From Oxytricha trifallax (taxonomy: Eukaryota > Ciliophora > Spirotrichea > Sporadotrichida > Oxytrichidae): 64,000 nt of DNA. Position 1 is the first letter of the stretch, and each line of letters opens with the position of its first letter. The notes under the pieces are model-generated. The model was not told the DNA's origin. It made no database searches and worked only from the letters and a program-made list of their open reading frames with translations. Location: assembly GCA_000711775.1 (NCBI GenBank), contig ARYC01017607.1, positions 26,696-90,695 of the forward strand. The letters are read 5' to 3'. Made by a program: the position numbers and the translations under genes. Positions 33,378 through 43,172 of the stretch are shown in pieces.

Positions 33378-34472
33378 ATGACAGGTTTGTGGTCAGTTTA
33401 TTACAATCAGTTTATAAAATTTTAGTTTAAGTTGCGTTATGGTTGCGATGATTATAGTGATAAACTCTAACCTATTCTAAATTACACATCTATAGCAAGG
33501 CTACTCCATAAATCTCCTGCAACTGTGAGGTCTCACTGTCTATTAGCATTGAATTTAAAGAGATAGCAGCTTAATTCTAAGCCTAAAAGACCTCTAAAAT
33601 TTAAGCAGCATCATATCGATTATCTTATAAATAAAAAGACTCTTTAATACTGGGCTCATTTCTCTTTGGCCTAGAGGGCTGTGATGTTTCATCGCCACTT
33701 TCCTGACCTCTATATCTCTGCTTAATCTTTCGCGAACATATATAAAAAGAATGGAATATCTTACAAGACAGTCAATCGCATTAAGAAAGTGATTGACTTT
33801 AATGTTCCATTTTATAAAAATGATTTAAATTATATATTCGATTAAATACAGAGGTCTTAAGAGCATAATATAAAGTTCATTCATGCTGATGAAGCAATAT
33901 TCACGTTTTATACCTTCATATCAGGATCTTGGTATAAAAGATATAGCAACATTGAAGTATATGAATAAAAGGTTAAGGTTTAAACTCATGCTATACTTAG
34001 TGGAATAAGCGAAGATAATGCCCTCGAGACTTATGTTATCCACCCTCGCTCAATAAAGACCGAATAATACATAAAGTTTTTTGCAATTACTCAGAGATGA
34101 GTACGCCGACTAAGAGATTATTCTGTTCGTTGATAACTTGTCAGTTCATAAAACTAAAGACTCAAGGAAGGAATATAAAAGGCTAAATAAAACACCTGTA
34201 TTTAATGTTCCTTACAGCCCTCAGTTCAATGGAATTGAATTATATTGGGGGTTATTGAAAGGTCATTATAAGAAATTGCTGCTCTACCATCTTCGAGTAT
34301 AATGCATGTTGTTTTAACTCAGCACAGAACTTTTCTGATTCATGATTTAAAGATAGAAACAGTCGATTTTATTAAGAGTGCTGCTAAGAGAGTCAGCGAT
34401 GATAAAGCTAAAGTATGCGCAAGAGAAGGGAGATTTTGTGTTTATAAATAAGTATTAGATTTAAACGAATGA
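33378..34472 (+). pseudogene. TBE copy 2 transposase (one frameshift, one intron)
   Basis: ATG 33378 (MTGLWSVYYNQFIKF) aligns with the start of the copy 1 protein after its first residues. The catalytic residues are present: FIHADEAIF, ILFVDNLSVHKT and PYSPQFNGIELYW, again with DD34E spacing. A T6 run at 34077-34082 holds one base too many and shifts the frame just before the second Asp. Downstream a 26-nt GT-AG interval (34297-34322) must be removed to continue from KLLLYHLR into FLIHDLKIETVDF and the conserved C-terminus VLDLNE. Copy 1 has no intron there. With these two corrections the product is about 355 aa. Confidence 0.9.
34297..34322 (+). other. 26-nt intron candidate in TBE copy 2 transposase
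   Basis: GTATAATG...AACTCAG, exactly 26 nt. Unspliced, the frame soon reaches TGA. Spliced, it continues to the conserved C-terminus. It is absent from copies 1 and 3, so the intron was gained in this subfamily or lost in the other. Confidence 0.7.
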
Positions 34473-34478
34473 ATAAGT

Positions 34479-35141
34479 TCACATATTAAATTTGCCCGTA
34501 AAGGGATTTGGCTTCTCTTTCTTTTCTTCCTCTTAAGGCTTGCTTGGGCCTATGTTTCTTCTCTTAGTGCCAGCCCCTGCATCTATGTTCATCTCATCTG
34601 GCTTTTAGAAATCATTAAAGAGTCTCTTACTCAATTAATGCTTTACTTGAGACTTTCTCACTCGGTTTAATTTGTTGCGCTCTTTCATCAAATATATAGC
34701 AGTACCGGGTTTTTCTATAAAGTTAGAAGACAATGCTAACTTGAGATGAAAGGATGCTTTTAAAGTTCCTATATCCAGGTGTCATTTATTTTAATACCTT
34801 GTTTCTCTTTTTCTTCCGGAGAGTTACTGTATCGTTTCTTGTGAGCTTCTTAAATAACTTCATTTAAGTACTCAGGTTTCAGAGTTACAAGAACACCAAA
34901 GAAGAAGTTTCTCTCTGGCAACTTATTTGAGAGCTGTAACTTTGATGGAAGGTAGAGAGTTACGTCCGGATCGCTCTTAGCATCATCATATAGTTTTGTT
35001 ACAGAGGTCTCAGGGTAGTTAGGAGTCTCAATCATCCTAATCTCATTAAACTTAAATTGTTTTTTGTCTTCACTCAGTAAAGCTTTTAAGAAATGAGGTT
35101 TTAATTCCCTCCTAAGTAGGCAAGAACAATCCAACTATCAT
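34479..35141 (-). pseudogene. TBE copy 2 22-kDa gene (one frameshift, 26-nt intron)
   Basis: The start ATG at 35141 (MIVGLFLPTQEG) aligns with copy 1. One extra base near 35091-35096 shifts the frame before FLKALLSEDKKQF. The rest is conserved: ETPNYPETSVTKLYDD, LPERNFFFGVL and EEAHKKRYSNSPEE-like segments. After removal of the intron 34715-34740 it reads KKPGTAIYLMKE, then DEMNIDAGAGTKRRN, to TGA 34479-34481. Exon 2 has the same length as in copy 1 (236 nt). The stop lies seven bases beyond the end of the convergent transposase. Confidence 0.85.
34715..34740 (-). other. 26-nt intron candidate in TBE copy 2 22-kDa gene
   Basis: GTTAGC...TTATAG on the minus strand, at the same site and of the same length as in copy 1 although most internal bases differ. 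Excision restores the frame. Confidence 0.75.
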
Positions 35142-35764
35142 GGATATATTATTCTTAGTTAAAGAAATTACCTTGCTATACCAAATATCTTTAGAGGTCC
35201 TCTCTTTACTTCAAAATTGGCCTATAAATTCTAGAGATTAAATTCTCTTCCTTGCATCATTCATAGACTACATCTTGCTATCTCTTTCTAGAAATGTTAA
35301 TTAAATTTAAAATTATGAATATCCATTCTAAGTTTATTATAATCCTACTATTAAATAGAAAGGAACTATTAGAGGTCAACCTTGAAAAGATATGGGGAGA
35401 AGCATTGAAAACATTGTTCTAAGTTTCACAGATTGACTTTCATTTTATCAAACTATCTCCATTAAATTGTTCTAATGATGTTTAATTATTTTAGGAGGTC
35501 CTCCATGTTAAGTTCACACTTAATATGGAGGATCTCCTAGAGAAACAAGGTTAGCGCTCATTTGAGTTTGCTGATATATTTTATTATAATAATGATAAAA
35601 TCTACCTAGATATACTATTATAGTAGAATACAAGACACTATGGTAAATTCTTTGCTGAGAGGTAAGTAAATTAAACCGGTAGAAAAAAGGCTGTTAGCTG
35701 ACATATTTTATAAAGATATTATGCATTTTACTATATTAAATTGTTCATAAAAAAGTTTTCTTAG
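35142..35764. promoter_or_regulatory. Divergent TBE copy 2 intergenic region with hairpin
   Basis: It lies between the divergent 22-kDa and 57-kDa genes. Instead of the GTAC repeats of copies 1 and 3 it contains an imperfect hairpin at about 35493-35540: AGGAGGTCCTCCATGTTAAG pairs with CTTAATATGGAGGATCTCCT. It may serve the same regulatory role; this is inference. Confidence 0.4.
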
Positions 35765-37173
35765 AAGAGCGGCATTACTTGGTTAAAGTCAATAAAAATT
35801 ATCATTCTAGCAACCAAAATACAATGAGACTAGAGACGTTTGCACTTAGTGGGAGCTTATTTATGACACTTTTGACGAGTCATCTTTGAGTTTAAATTTA
35901 AATCAATAAGGAAGTCATCAAGAGGCTCCAAAAATTGAAGAGGAGGCAAATTAACCGCAATTTATCAATAAATTTTACCAGCCAAAGTTGACTATTAATG
36001 CAAAGAATGCAATAAAGTTTTCCCTTACAAGTCAACTTATAAGAGACACTTGAGAGATATACAGAACGATTTGCCAAGGTTATATCTTAAGCATTAAAAA
36101 AAAGATGGAAAGTATGTCTGTGAGTACTGTGAGAGGCCATATTCTCATACAAGAGACCTTAAAGTGCATTTAAAGAAAAGCACAATCAAAGTTTTATGTT
36201 TATTCATGAACTTACAGGAAAAAGATTCCTCTAAAAAAGAAGATCAAGAAATCCTGCCGAGTCTTTTAGAGTTGATATATAGAAGTAAGTCAAAATGAAG
36301 ATAGCAGTCAAAAACTTTCCTGTCTTATAGATCAATAAAATTATGGTCAAATAGAGCCATGAAAATACCTATCTTGAAAATTATTGACCTAGATTTTTGC
36401 ATTGAAAGCTACCTCACTCTAGAGGATAAAATAGAGAAGAGAGTCATCACCGATGACTAATATGCCTACAAGATTTATCCTTTCAATTACTTCCTTGCTG
36501 ATGACAAGTACCAAATGGAATTTGCAAATGAGTTTTATGCTCTTTAAAAGGCAAAATTTAAAAAAGTTAGCATATTATTTGGCTTGATGCTATTTTACTT
36601 GGGAAAGATCATGCAGTCTCAGGCTTCCCTTACTAGAAATGACATACAGTGAATTCTTAACAGACAATAGATGTTAAAGATAGGTTGTTCAGATAGTACA
36701 GCAGATAATTGAAAGAATCAAAGAGCTCCACAAGCTTGGCTATGTTCATAGAGATTGAAGCCATAAAATATAACGCTTGATTTTCAACCACTAAGAGTAT
36801 ACATTATCGATTTCAACAGAGCTAAAATAGTGGAAGACTCAGCTTTAGGAAATGTATTAGGAACTTCAGGATATTTCTAAGAGAGAGAAGATTGGAGAGA
36901 TTGAGTTACTGCATGGGATATATGGATTCTAGCAGTAATAATAATAGAGAGTGATATGCCAAGAAACGATTACTTAACCTGCAAGAGTGAAAGAGATTCT
37001 AAACAAAGAATCAAGCAACGCCTCGAAAAGTATAAAATAAATTGAGGTATAAGTGAGCTATTATTTAAACTATTATCAAACCAAGCTAGGAGAATCAAGC
37101 AACAATCAAACAGCATCTTAGAAAGATAAATTTCAGAGAACTGCCACATTATTTTTAGCTTATGTTTATGTGA
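35765..37173 (+). pseudogene. TBE copy 2 57-kDa zinc-finger/kinase gene, decayed
   Basis: It is recognisable from RAALLG near 35765 through a first finger (CKECNKVFPYKSTYKRH, final His changed) and a second finger (CEYCERPYSHTRDLKVH). The linker and the kinase N-lobe follow (ESYLTLEDK, DDQYAYKIYPFNYFLADD). The catalytic loop reads GYVHRD and then breaks because one T is missing from the Leu codon. Further parts, such as DIWILAVIIIESDMPRNDY, are readable. There is no start ATG at the expected place and at least four frameshifts, so the gene is dead. Confidence 0.85.
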
Positions 37174-37332
37174 AATATTAAAAACTCGCTTGTTACACTC
37201 ACTTAAATTACAAATATTTAAACATTAAACCCCAACATAAATCCTTTAAAAACCCTAATGAAGTATGCATTAATTGTCTACTTTTATCGATCAAAAATTC
37301 AATTAAACTACTGAAAGGGTTTTGGGGTTTTG

Positions 37333-38339
37333 ATTGCTCTTTAATTTGTAAGTTATTTTATATTATAGTTGATAGATTACGTAAGTTCTCTTTTAATATA
37401 TTTTCCTATGAGATTGTGTCTCTTAAATTTTGGGTAAAAGCTGTGGAAGAAATAAATAAGTAAACATTAATATTGTTTCTAAAATAAAAAGAGAAATTCT
37501 TTGAAGTATTTATGTCATAATTTATAAATATATAATATTGTTATGAGATTGAGATTCCACAAAAAAAGTCTATTTTAGAATATATAGTTCCAATTTTTTT
37601 TATAAAATGGGGTATTTTATAGAGACATGAGTTTTGGAGGTTTACTCGGTTAAAGAAATTAGGGAGGATTGGTTTACCTTGGAGTGAACAGTTATTGATC
37701 AATTTTATTCCTAATTAAGTTAAAAAAATATTAACTTTTACTAATTAGAGCAATATTATTATATTATTGCTTCTCTGAAAGATTTTAAAGTATCTATAAT
37801 TTTTTCTAATAGACAAATTCATCTTTTTATTAAAGATTTTTTTTCAATTTTCCAAAATGTTATAAGTAAGAAATTTGTATACTATACTATATTTTTAATT
37901 TATATCGTATGCTTCTATACTTCTATAAATCTAGATGATCAAAATTTATTTTACTATTATATTTTTAGTAGTTTTTCAATTTTAATATAAAAAAAGGATT
38001 TATTTCGCAAATAAATACGAAAATCTTATTTATAACTCTGAGAATAAAGATATTAAAAGAATTTTTTTAATTAAAAAAATTATTTTAAATAATCTGATAA
38101 AATTTAATATCTTTTAAGTATAAAATAAAAGATTAATTTTTAATAAAAAAAGAAAGTTGTTTAATTTAAATTCAAAATATATGGGTCATAATATAATATG
38201 GTTCAGTTGAAACTCTCTAAGGTACTATTTTATTTAAATTACAGTCAATTGCAAAAATGAAACTTATTGTATATTTTGCATAAAGTCCATTATTCAAAGT
38301 GCCTCTAATGATAACCAGATTATTTACAAAAAAAGGACT
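37333..38339. other. AT-rich stretch with one possible short coding segment
   Basis: Mostly AT-rich. A plus-strand frame at about 37607-37783 (HEFWRFTRLKKLGRIGLPW) is locally GC-richer and might be a small MDS, but it has no supporting signals. Confidence 0.35.
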
Positions 38340-39430
38340 TATTAGATAAATGCCACTGCCATAAATGGAGACTGCTATATCTTAGGCTATATGACCATAA
38401 TGACGTGAATAACCGTAGTATTTCTAAGCATCTCTATTGCATCTGTTAGCCATAAAGGCACTTCTGCTGGTCCTCTAATAAGCAGCAAGAAAAGGGAAAA
38501 AATAGGTTTAGGCATAGCATATTTGCCATTCACTGGAATACCGTTACAAACATCAACATCGCATGACTACCTTAAATCATCAATAGTTTTATAGGAAAAA
38601 ACAATCATATGACCATCTTTAGAAATACATTCAGCACTCGGTGCACTTTAAACTGATGAAAAGTGGTATAAGCTAAGACAAGCAGTGCTTATTGCATTGT
38701 GAATTTGAAGAGCATGGTGTAGCAACTTCATTAGAATTCAGACTGATAGTATAAGTACAAGGACTGAAAGATTAGTAGTAGTAGTAGTGATGGAAAGTCT
38801 TGTATTCACTGCTACCTAAATATACATCAACTTAGACTATCCTGGCGTCTAAGCCAGTTTTCTTTTGGGACGAAAAGTTATATTGGAGCATTGAATGACC
38901 AGAGTGGATGGGAACTCCATTGGTTTAGTAGCCATCTAGAACAGAACGCACAGTATATTGCATCAAAATTCTCACTGACTTCTTATTCTGAAGAAAACTA
39001 AACCATCATTGAAACCCCTTAAATAGAAAGAGAATCCGCAAAGGGACCCTAAACTACAGCATAGAGGAAAGCGCATAGTTAAGAGTAAAAAATGACAGAA
39101 ACTTCAATCGATTTTCATATTTAACAGAATAGAGCTGAGTGTAAAAGTAGCTTGAGAATAGGAAATGTGCAAACTTCACTTGGGAAAATTCCATTGAACT
39201 TTTTGGAAACAATAATTTTCGATTTTCAAGGCTCCTTGGACAGATGTCTGATTCAAAATTCTACCGTCTAGAGATAGTGCCTTTTGCGTCAAATAGTGTC
39301 CTGAGAGCCCATCACTGCACCTTTTACCCCCAATTTGGATTGCAATACTTAAAATCGGAAATCATTTATGAAGGAATGATTAAGATACTAATTTCGATGA
39401 AATCTTTAATGAATTCAATTACAACTATCT
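38340..39430 (-). CDS. YHYH-like gene paralogue, uninterrupted (locus B)
   Basis: This is a paralogue of the two-part gene at locus A, in one piece. The clearest frame is 39005-38631 (124 codons, minus strand): YTVRSVLDGY, NGVPIHSGHSMLQYNF, IVQVDVYLGSSEYKTF and HHYYYQSFSPCTYTI. After a frame change at the same place as in locus A it continues SKDGHMIVFSYKT and CDVDVCNGIPVNGKY. Third-position differences against locus A support this strand. The motifs suggest a secreted YHYH-domain protein, which is a tentative call. The sequence is more AT-rich than locus A. It may be an older, decaying duplicate or a distinct gene. The end near 38340 is uncertain. Confidence 0.45.
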
Positions 39431-39671
39431 GAAAACATTGATTAACTTGAGAAAGTGTGTATTAACGCTGGATTAGTTATCACAAAGAATGAAGTATAAA
39501 TAAGGTGGTCAGAAAGCTGGAAATATAGGTATATATATATCTTAGATTCTGGTAAAATTTATTTCTTGGGTGTAATGTTTAAGTAGAAAAAGTGTATCAG
39601 CTGTTTTTTCACTAATGTTAACTAGGAGATAGAATGTAAAGTTAAATTAAAAAAAAGGGGTGTTGTTAACA
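39431..39671. other. Short AT-rich spacer
   Basis: No feature recognised between locus B and the tandem repeat that follows. Confidence 0.4.
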
Positions 39672-39745
39672 ATTGGTCAAACATGTCTCAATTTGTCACA
39701 CATTGTCCCAATTGGTCGCAAATATCCTGACTGGTCACACATTTT
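39672..39745. repeat. Degenerate 20-bp tandem repeat, about 3.5 copies
   Basis: Successive units are variants of ATTGGTCACACATTGTCCCA with a period of 20 bp (39672, 39691, 39711, 39731). It lies 18 bp outside the 1.74-kb inverted-repeat element. Confidence 0.7.
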
Positions 39746-39762
39746 TTATAATTATGTTTCAC

Positions 39763-41498
39763 AGTCTAGACTTTCCTTCAAACCACATGTAACTACCTAA
39801 GAACTGTAATAAGTTTTATCTTCATAATTTTAATTTATCGTGAGCCTTAAATTTTACATCTTATTAACTCATAGTTATTTTATGAAAGTTAATTCTCCTC
39901 TTCAGATTTTTTTGTAAAGGATTTAGAATTTTTTTTATACCGATTATAAATATTAATCGTTTAAGCAACAAACTTTAGATTATAAGATAAAATTGATATT
40001 TTAACTAGGAGATGAATTTTAGAATATAAAATTATTTTTTTTATTAAAAATGGCTAAATTTTTTTAATCATTTTAAGAATACAATCGATTTGGGAAAATA
40101 TTAAAATTAAATTAATTAAATATTAAAATAATGGCTTATCAAAATCCAAAGTGGCTTAAAATTCAAATCTAAATTAATTCTACGGTAGATCCCACAATTA
40201 TAACTGGACTTTACTATTGCCAATATTCTTGAATCGCCCTTGAAGGCGAGATATTTTGATTTTGAGTTAACTCCCAAAAACTGTATAATAGTTTTTTCTC
40301 GCTTGGGAGAAGAGATAAAATTCTCATTATTAATGCGCTATCAAGAGTGTATAATATTATTTGGGTTTGGAAACATTTCCAAAAACATAACTGCAGGTAA
40401 TTAATAATTAATTAATTTTAATCAATTTTCCCGAATCAAATATATTCACTAATTTTCGAGCCTGTTAAAAATGGTTCTTTTATATAATGCCATTTATATT
40501 ATTATTTTATATGAATTTCACTAATCTAACATTAGTGAAATTTATATAAATCAATAATATTGATGTTATATAAGCTAATAATGCAATGACAATTATAACT
40601 ATGTTTATATTCATAATTTTATTTCCTAATATAGGAAATTATTAATAAATTATAGTATGCATTATAAAATTAAAATACTATTATGATTAAAGTTTAAATT
40701 AAATTATATTATAATATATAAGTCTATTTTGTACAAATTCTAATTAGATTTAGGAACATATTTTTAAAAAGAATATAAATTCAAATTTTTTTCATTTATT
40801 CACTATTTGTGGATAAAAAACTATTATTAAAAATGATAAAAAAGGACCCTAAAAAATCGATATAGAATAAAGCATAATTGCAGATAGATTTATGACTAAT
40901 TAAATAAGGATTATTAGGATTTCTTAATTTAAGACTTAATGTAATTTTTAATTATTAAAAAAATGTAATTTAATTAATATAATTCTTATATTTACAAAAC
41001 AATTATTATATTTAAATGAAGTATATTAGTTTAATTAAGTAAAGCTTTTTAGATAAGTAAAGCAATGCCATTTAATGATTCTTAGTTTTTTTGATATCAA
41101 GATTTTCAAAAATCACAATGTTTTAAATTAATTATTGAGTTTTGTTTGTATAAAACATATTGTCATCTAATACTATATATTTTTTTTAATCGATATAAAT
41201 ATCGATAATTCCTGCCAAATTGTTAAAATATCAATTTTATCTTATAATCTAAATTTTGTTGCTTAAACAATTAATATTTATAATCGGTATAAAAAAAATT
41301 CTAAATCCTGTACAAAAAATCTGAAGAGGAGAATTAACTTTCATAAAATAACTATGAGTTAATAAATCAGATTAAAGTCCAGTAAAAACATGAGTTAAGA
41401 GGTGAAAAATATAAGGCTCACGATAAATAAAATTAATGAAGATAAAACTTCTTACAGTTTAATGGTAGTTACACGTAATTTAAAGGAAATTCTAGACT
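39763..41498. mobile_element. 1.74-kb element with long terminal inverted repeats
   Basis: The left end AGTCTAGACTTTCC (39763) pairs with the right end GGAAATTCTAGACT (to 41498). Inverted homology extends about 250 bp inward on each side through TAATTTATCGTGAGCCTTA, TTAACTCATAGTTATTTTATG, AATTCTCCTCTTCAG and the TTTATACCGATTATAAATATT block. The interior is AT-rich without a recognisable transposase and contains a nested foldback element (40075-40450). It is therefore probably a non-autonomous or decayed transposon. No target duplication was identified. Confidence 0.75.
40075..40450. repeat. Foldback element, family II, nested
   Basis: The inverted arms share TTTGGGAAAAT (left) and ATTTTCCCGAATC (right), plus AATTAATTAA. 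The inner motif GGACTTTACTATTGCC matches the elements at 26115 and 60191. It is inserted within the larger inverted-repeat element. Confidence 0.65.
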
Positions 41499-42310
41499 AA
41501 AAAACATTGTTAAATAAATTGTATGACAGATCAGGATATGTATGACCAAATACTAAGAAAAGCAAAATAAAGAAAAAAAAATCAAAAAGAATAATAAAAA
41601 TAGAATAATAAAGACTATCTTGAAAGTAGCTTTATCAATACAAGATTAGCAAGATATCACTAAACGATTTAAGTTCTTAAAATACTCACTCTCTACCAAA
41701 AATATACGTTCGATGATAAATTGACATTTTGACAAGCCCGTTAAAAATATGATCACACTTTTCAACATTTATTAAAAGATGCTACTTATATCAAAAGGAA
41801 CGCACAAAAGCTGTAATAAGCATTTTCTTTATCCTTTATCTCTCTTTGAAAGAGACTACCTAAATTCATGTGAATAACTTTAAATTTAAACCTTCCTATA
41901 CTCTCTACAATAGCAGATGCTTTTAAAGTGATAATATTTATCTAGAATCTCCATAAGCGATTCTACTTAACCTATTGCATTGATAGATATAAGACTGTCA
42001 TATCAAATGCTTATTGCCTTAATTTACTTGCTCTAAATTATTATCATGCATAAAACACGATTTCTTTTTCCATCATTCCCTTAAGCAAAGGGATGCATTT
42101 CGGTATAGCTATAGTGGAAATAAAAAAACACTTGTGTCTTGATGATTAAGTTTGATTTCCGATTCTATTACCTTTATTTGTAATTAAACTTTCGTTTAAT
42201 ATTTTTCAAAGATTACTAATAGTTTCGTTTCTTAATATACTTTACAAAGCTTACCATGTATATAATAAATTATAAAGTTAAGTTGTCCACTCTCTTATAT
42301 ACTTGCTTAC

Positions 42311-42342
42311 CTTTCACTGCTAATCTAAATTAGCAGTGAAAG
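42311..42342. repeat. Perfect hairpin in each array unit
   Basis: CTTTCACTGCTAAT and ATTAGCAGTGAAAG form a 14-bp perfect stem with a CTAA loop. The same hairpin is present in every unit, for example at 43747-43778. The diverged relic at 2195-3440 lacks it. Confidence 0.9.
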
Positions 42343-42753
42343 TATGTACAAATATTTCATGAATTTGTGCATTAAGTTTCACATTCCAATAAATATTTTA
42401 AATCCCTATTTTTAGAGAATAGAGGAGCATTTCGTCGGCATTAAAGGAAATGCAAAGAAAAAAGAATATAGAGAATTTAAATATATATAAGATCTAGAAA
42501 TTCATTTTAGCCGAAACTTTGTCAAAGTCTTGAAATGCCTTGCTCTAAATCTTAGCTTTTCCAGAAAAGAAAAAACTTTTTTCTGCATTACTAATTTAAG
42601 CAATTTGGATTTGATTGTTGTTTTTTATAAAGCAAACATTATAAGTAAGGCAAGAATTAAATTTTACACTTGAAAAATTCTTCGAGGTTCTTAATATACT
42701 CACTCTCTTTCAAAAATATACGTTCGATGATAAATTGGCATTTTGATAAAGCC

Positions 42754-43172
42754 CGTTTCAAATATGATGATGATGATTTTTAGCAAATTAGTTAAGACCT
42801 TATGTTATGGCCGATAATCACAACATTAATCATTCTAGAAAAAGCCTAACCTAATTTTATCTAGTTGAATCCTGATTCTCTTAGTCTCTAGACGTTCGAC
42901 ACAGTTACACTGTCTGACAACTGGTCTATACGTCCGCTGGAATTATGAATGATTAGTCCACTCCAGCCTCCTTCCCCATATACTCCAAACTTGGTAAAAG
43001 AAGGGGCATCCACCTTATTGACGTTGTGGATCAATAGAGTTTACCAACCACTTAGTTAATACCTACTCCTGTTTTTCTCATCAAGTGGGAGACTGGCCGT
43101 CTCAAAGCAAAATGTGCGCCTACGTCTAAAGTTGTCACTTAAGCCACTATACGAGCCATGCGACTGAATGCA
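42754..43172. repeat. GC-richer 419-bp segment of array unit 1
   Basis: It is bounded by CGTTTCAAATATGAT at 42754 and 43173. It begins with a GATGATGAT run and contains the imperfect palindrome GACACAGTTACACTGTC, a CCACTCCAGCCTCCTTCCCC tract and GAGACTGGCCGTCTC. Homologous segments in other units vary in sequence and by short indels that would break any reading frame, so I read it as non-coding. Confidence 0.8.

Larger units (their letters stand above)
33244..37332 (+). mobile_element. TBE transposon copy 2, 4,089 bp (different subfamily)
   Basis: The termini are CAAAACACCAAAACCC on the left and its less altered inverted partner GGGTTTTGGGGTTTTG on the right, flanked by the 3-bp duplication ATT (33241-33243, 37333-37335). 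The subterminal block is CTTTCAGTAGTTT, unlike copies 1 and 3, and the inverted ends have diverged, so this insertion is older. Gene order is transposase (+), 22-kDa (-) and 57-kDa (+). The transposase and 22-kDa genes carry 26-nt introns and one frameshift each; the 57-kDa gene is decayed. The minus-strand relic at 470-2150 belongs to this subfamily. Confidence 0.95.

Noticed and set aside
42754..43172. GC-rich array segment as a protein-coding MDS
   Set aside because: Indels between units are not multiples of three and no frame is kept across copies.
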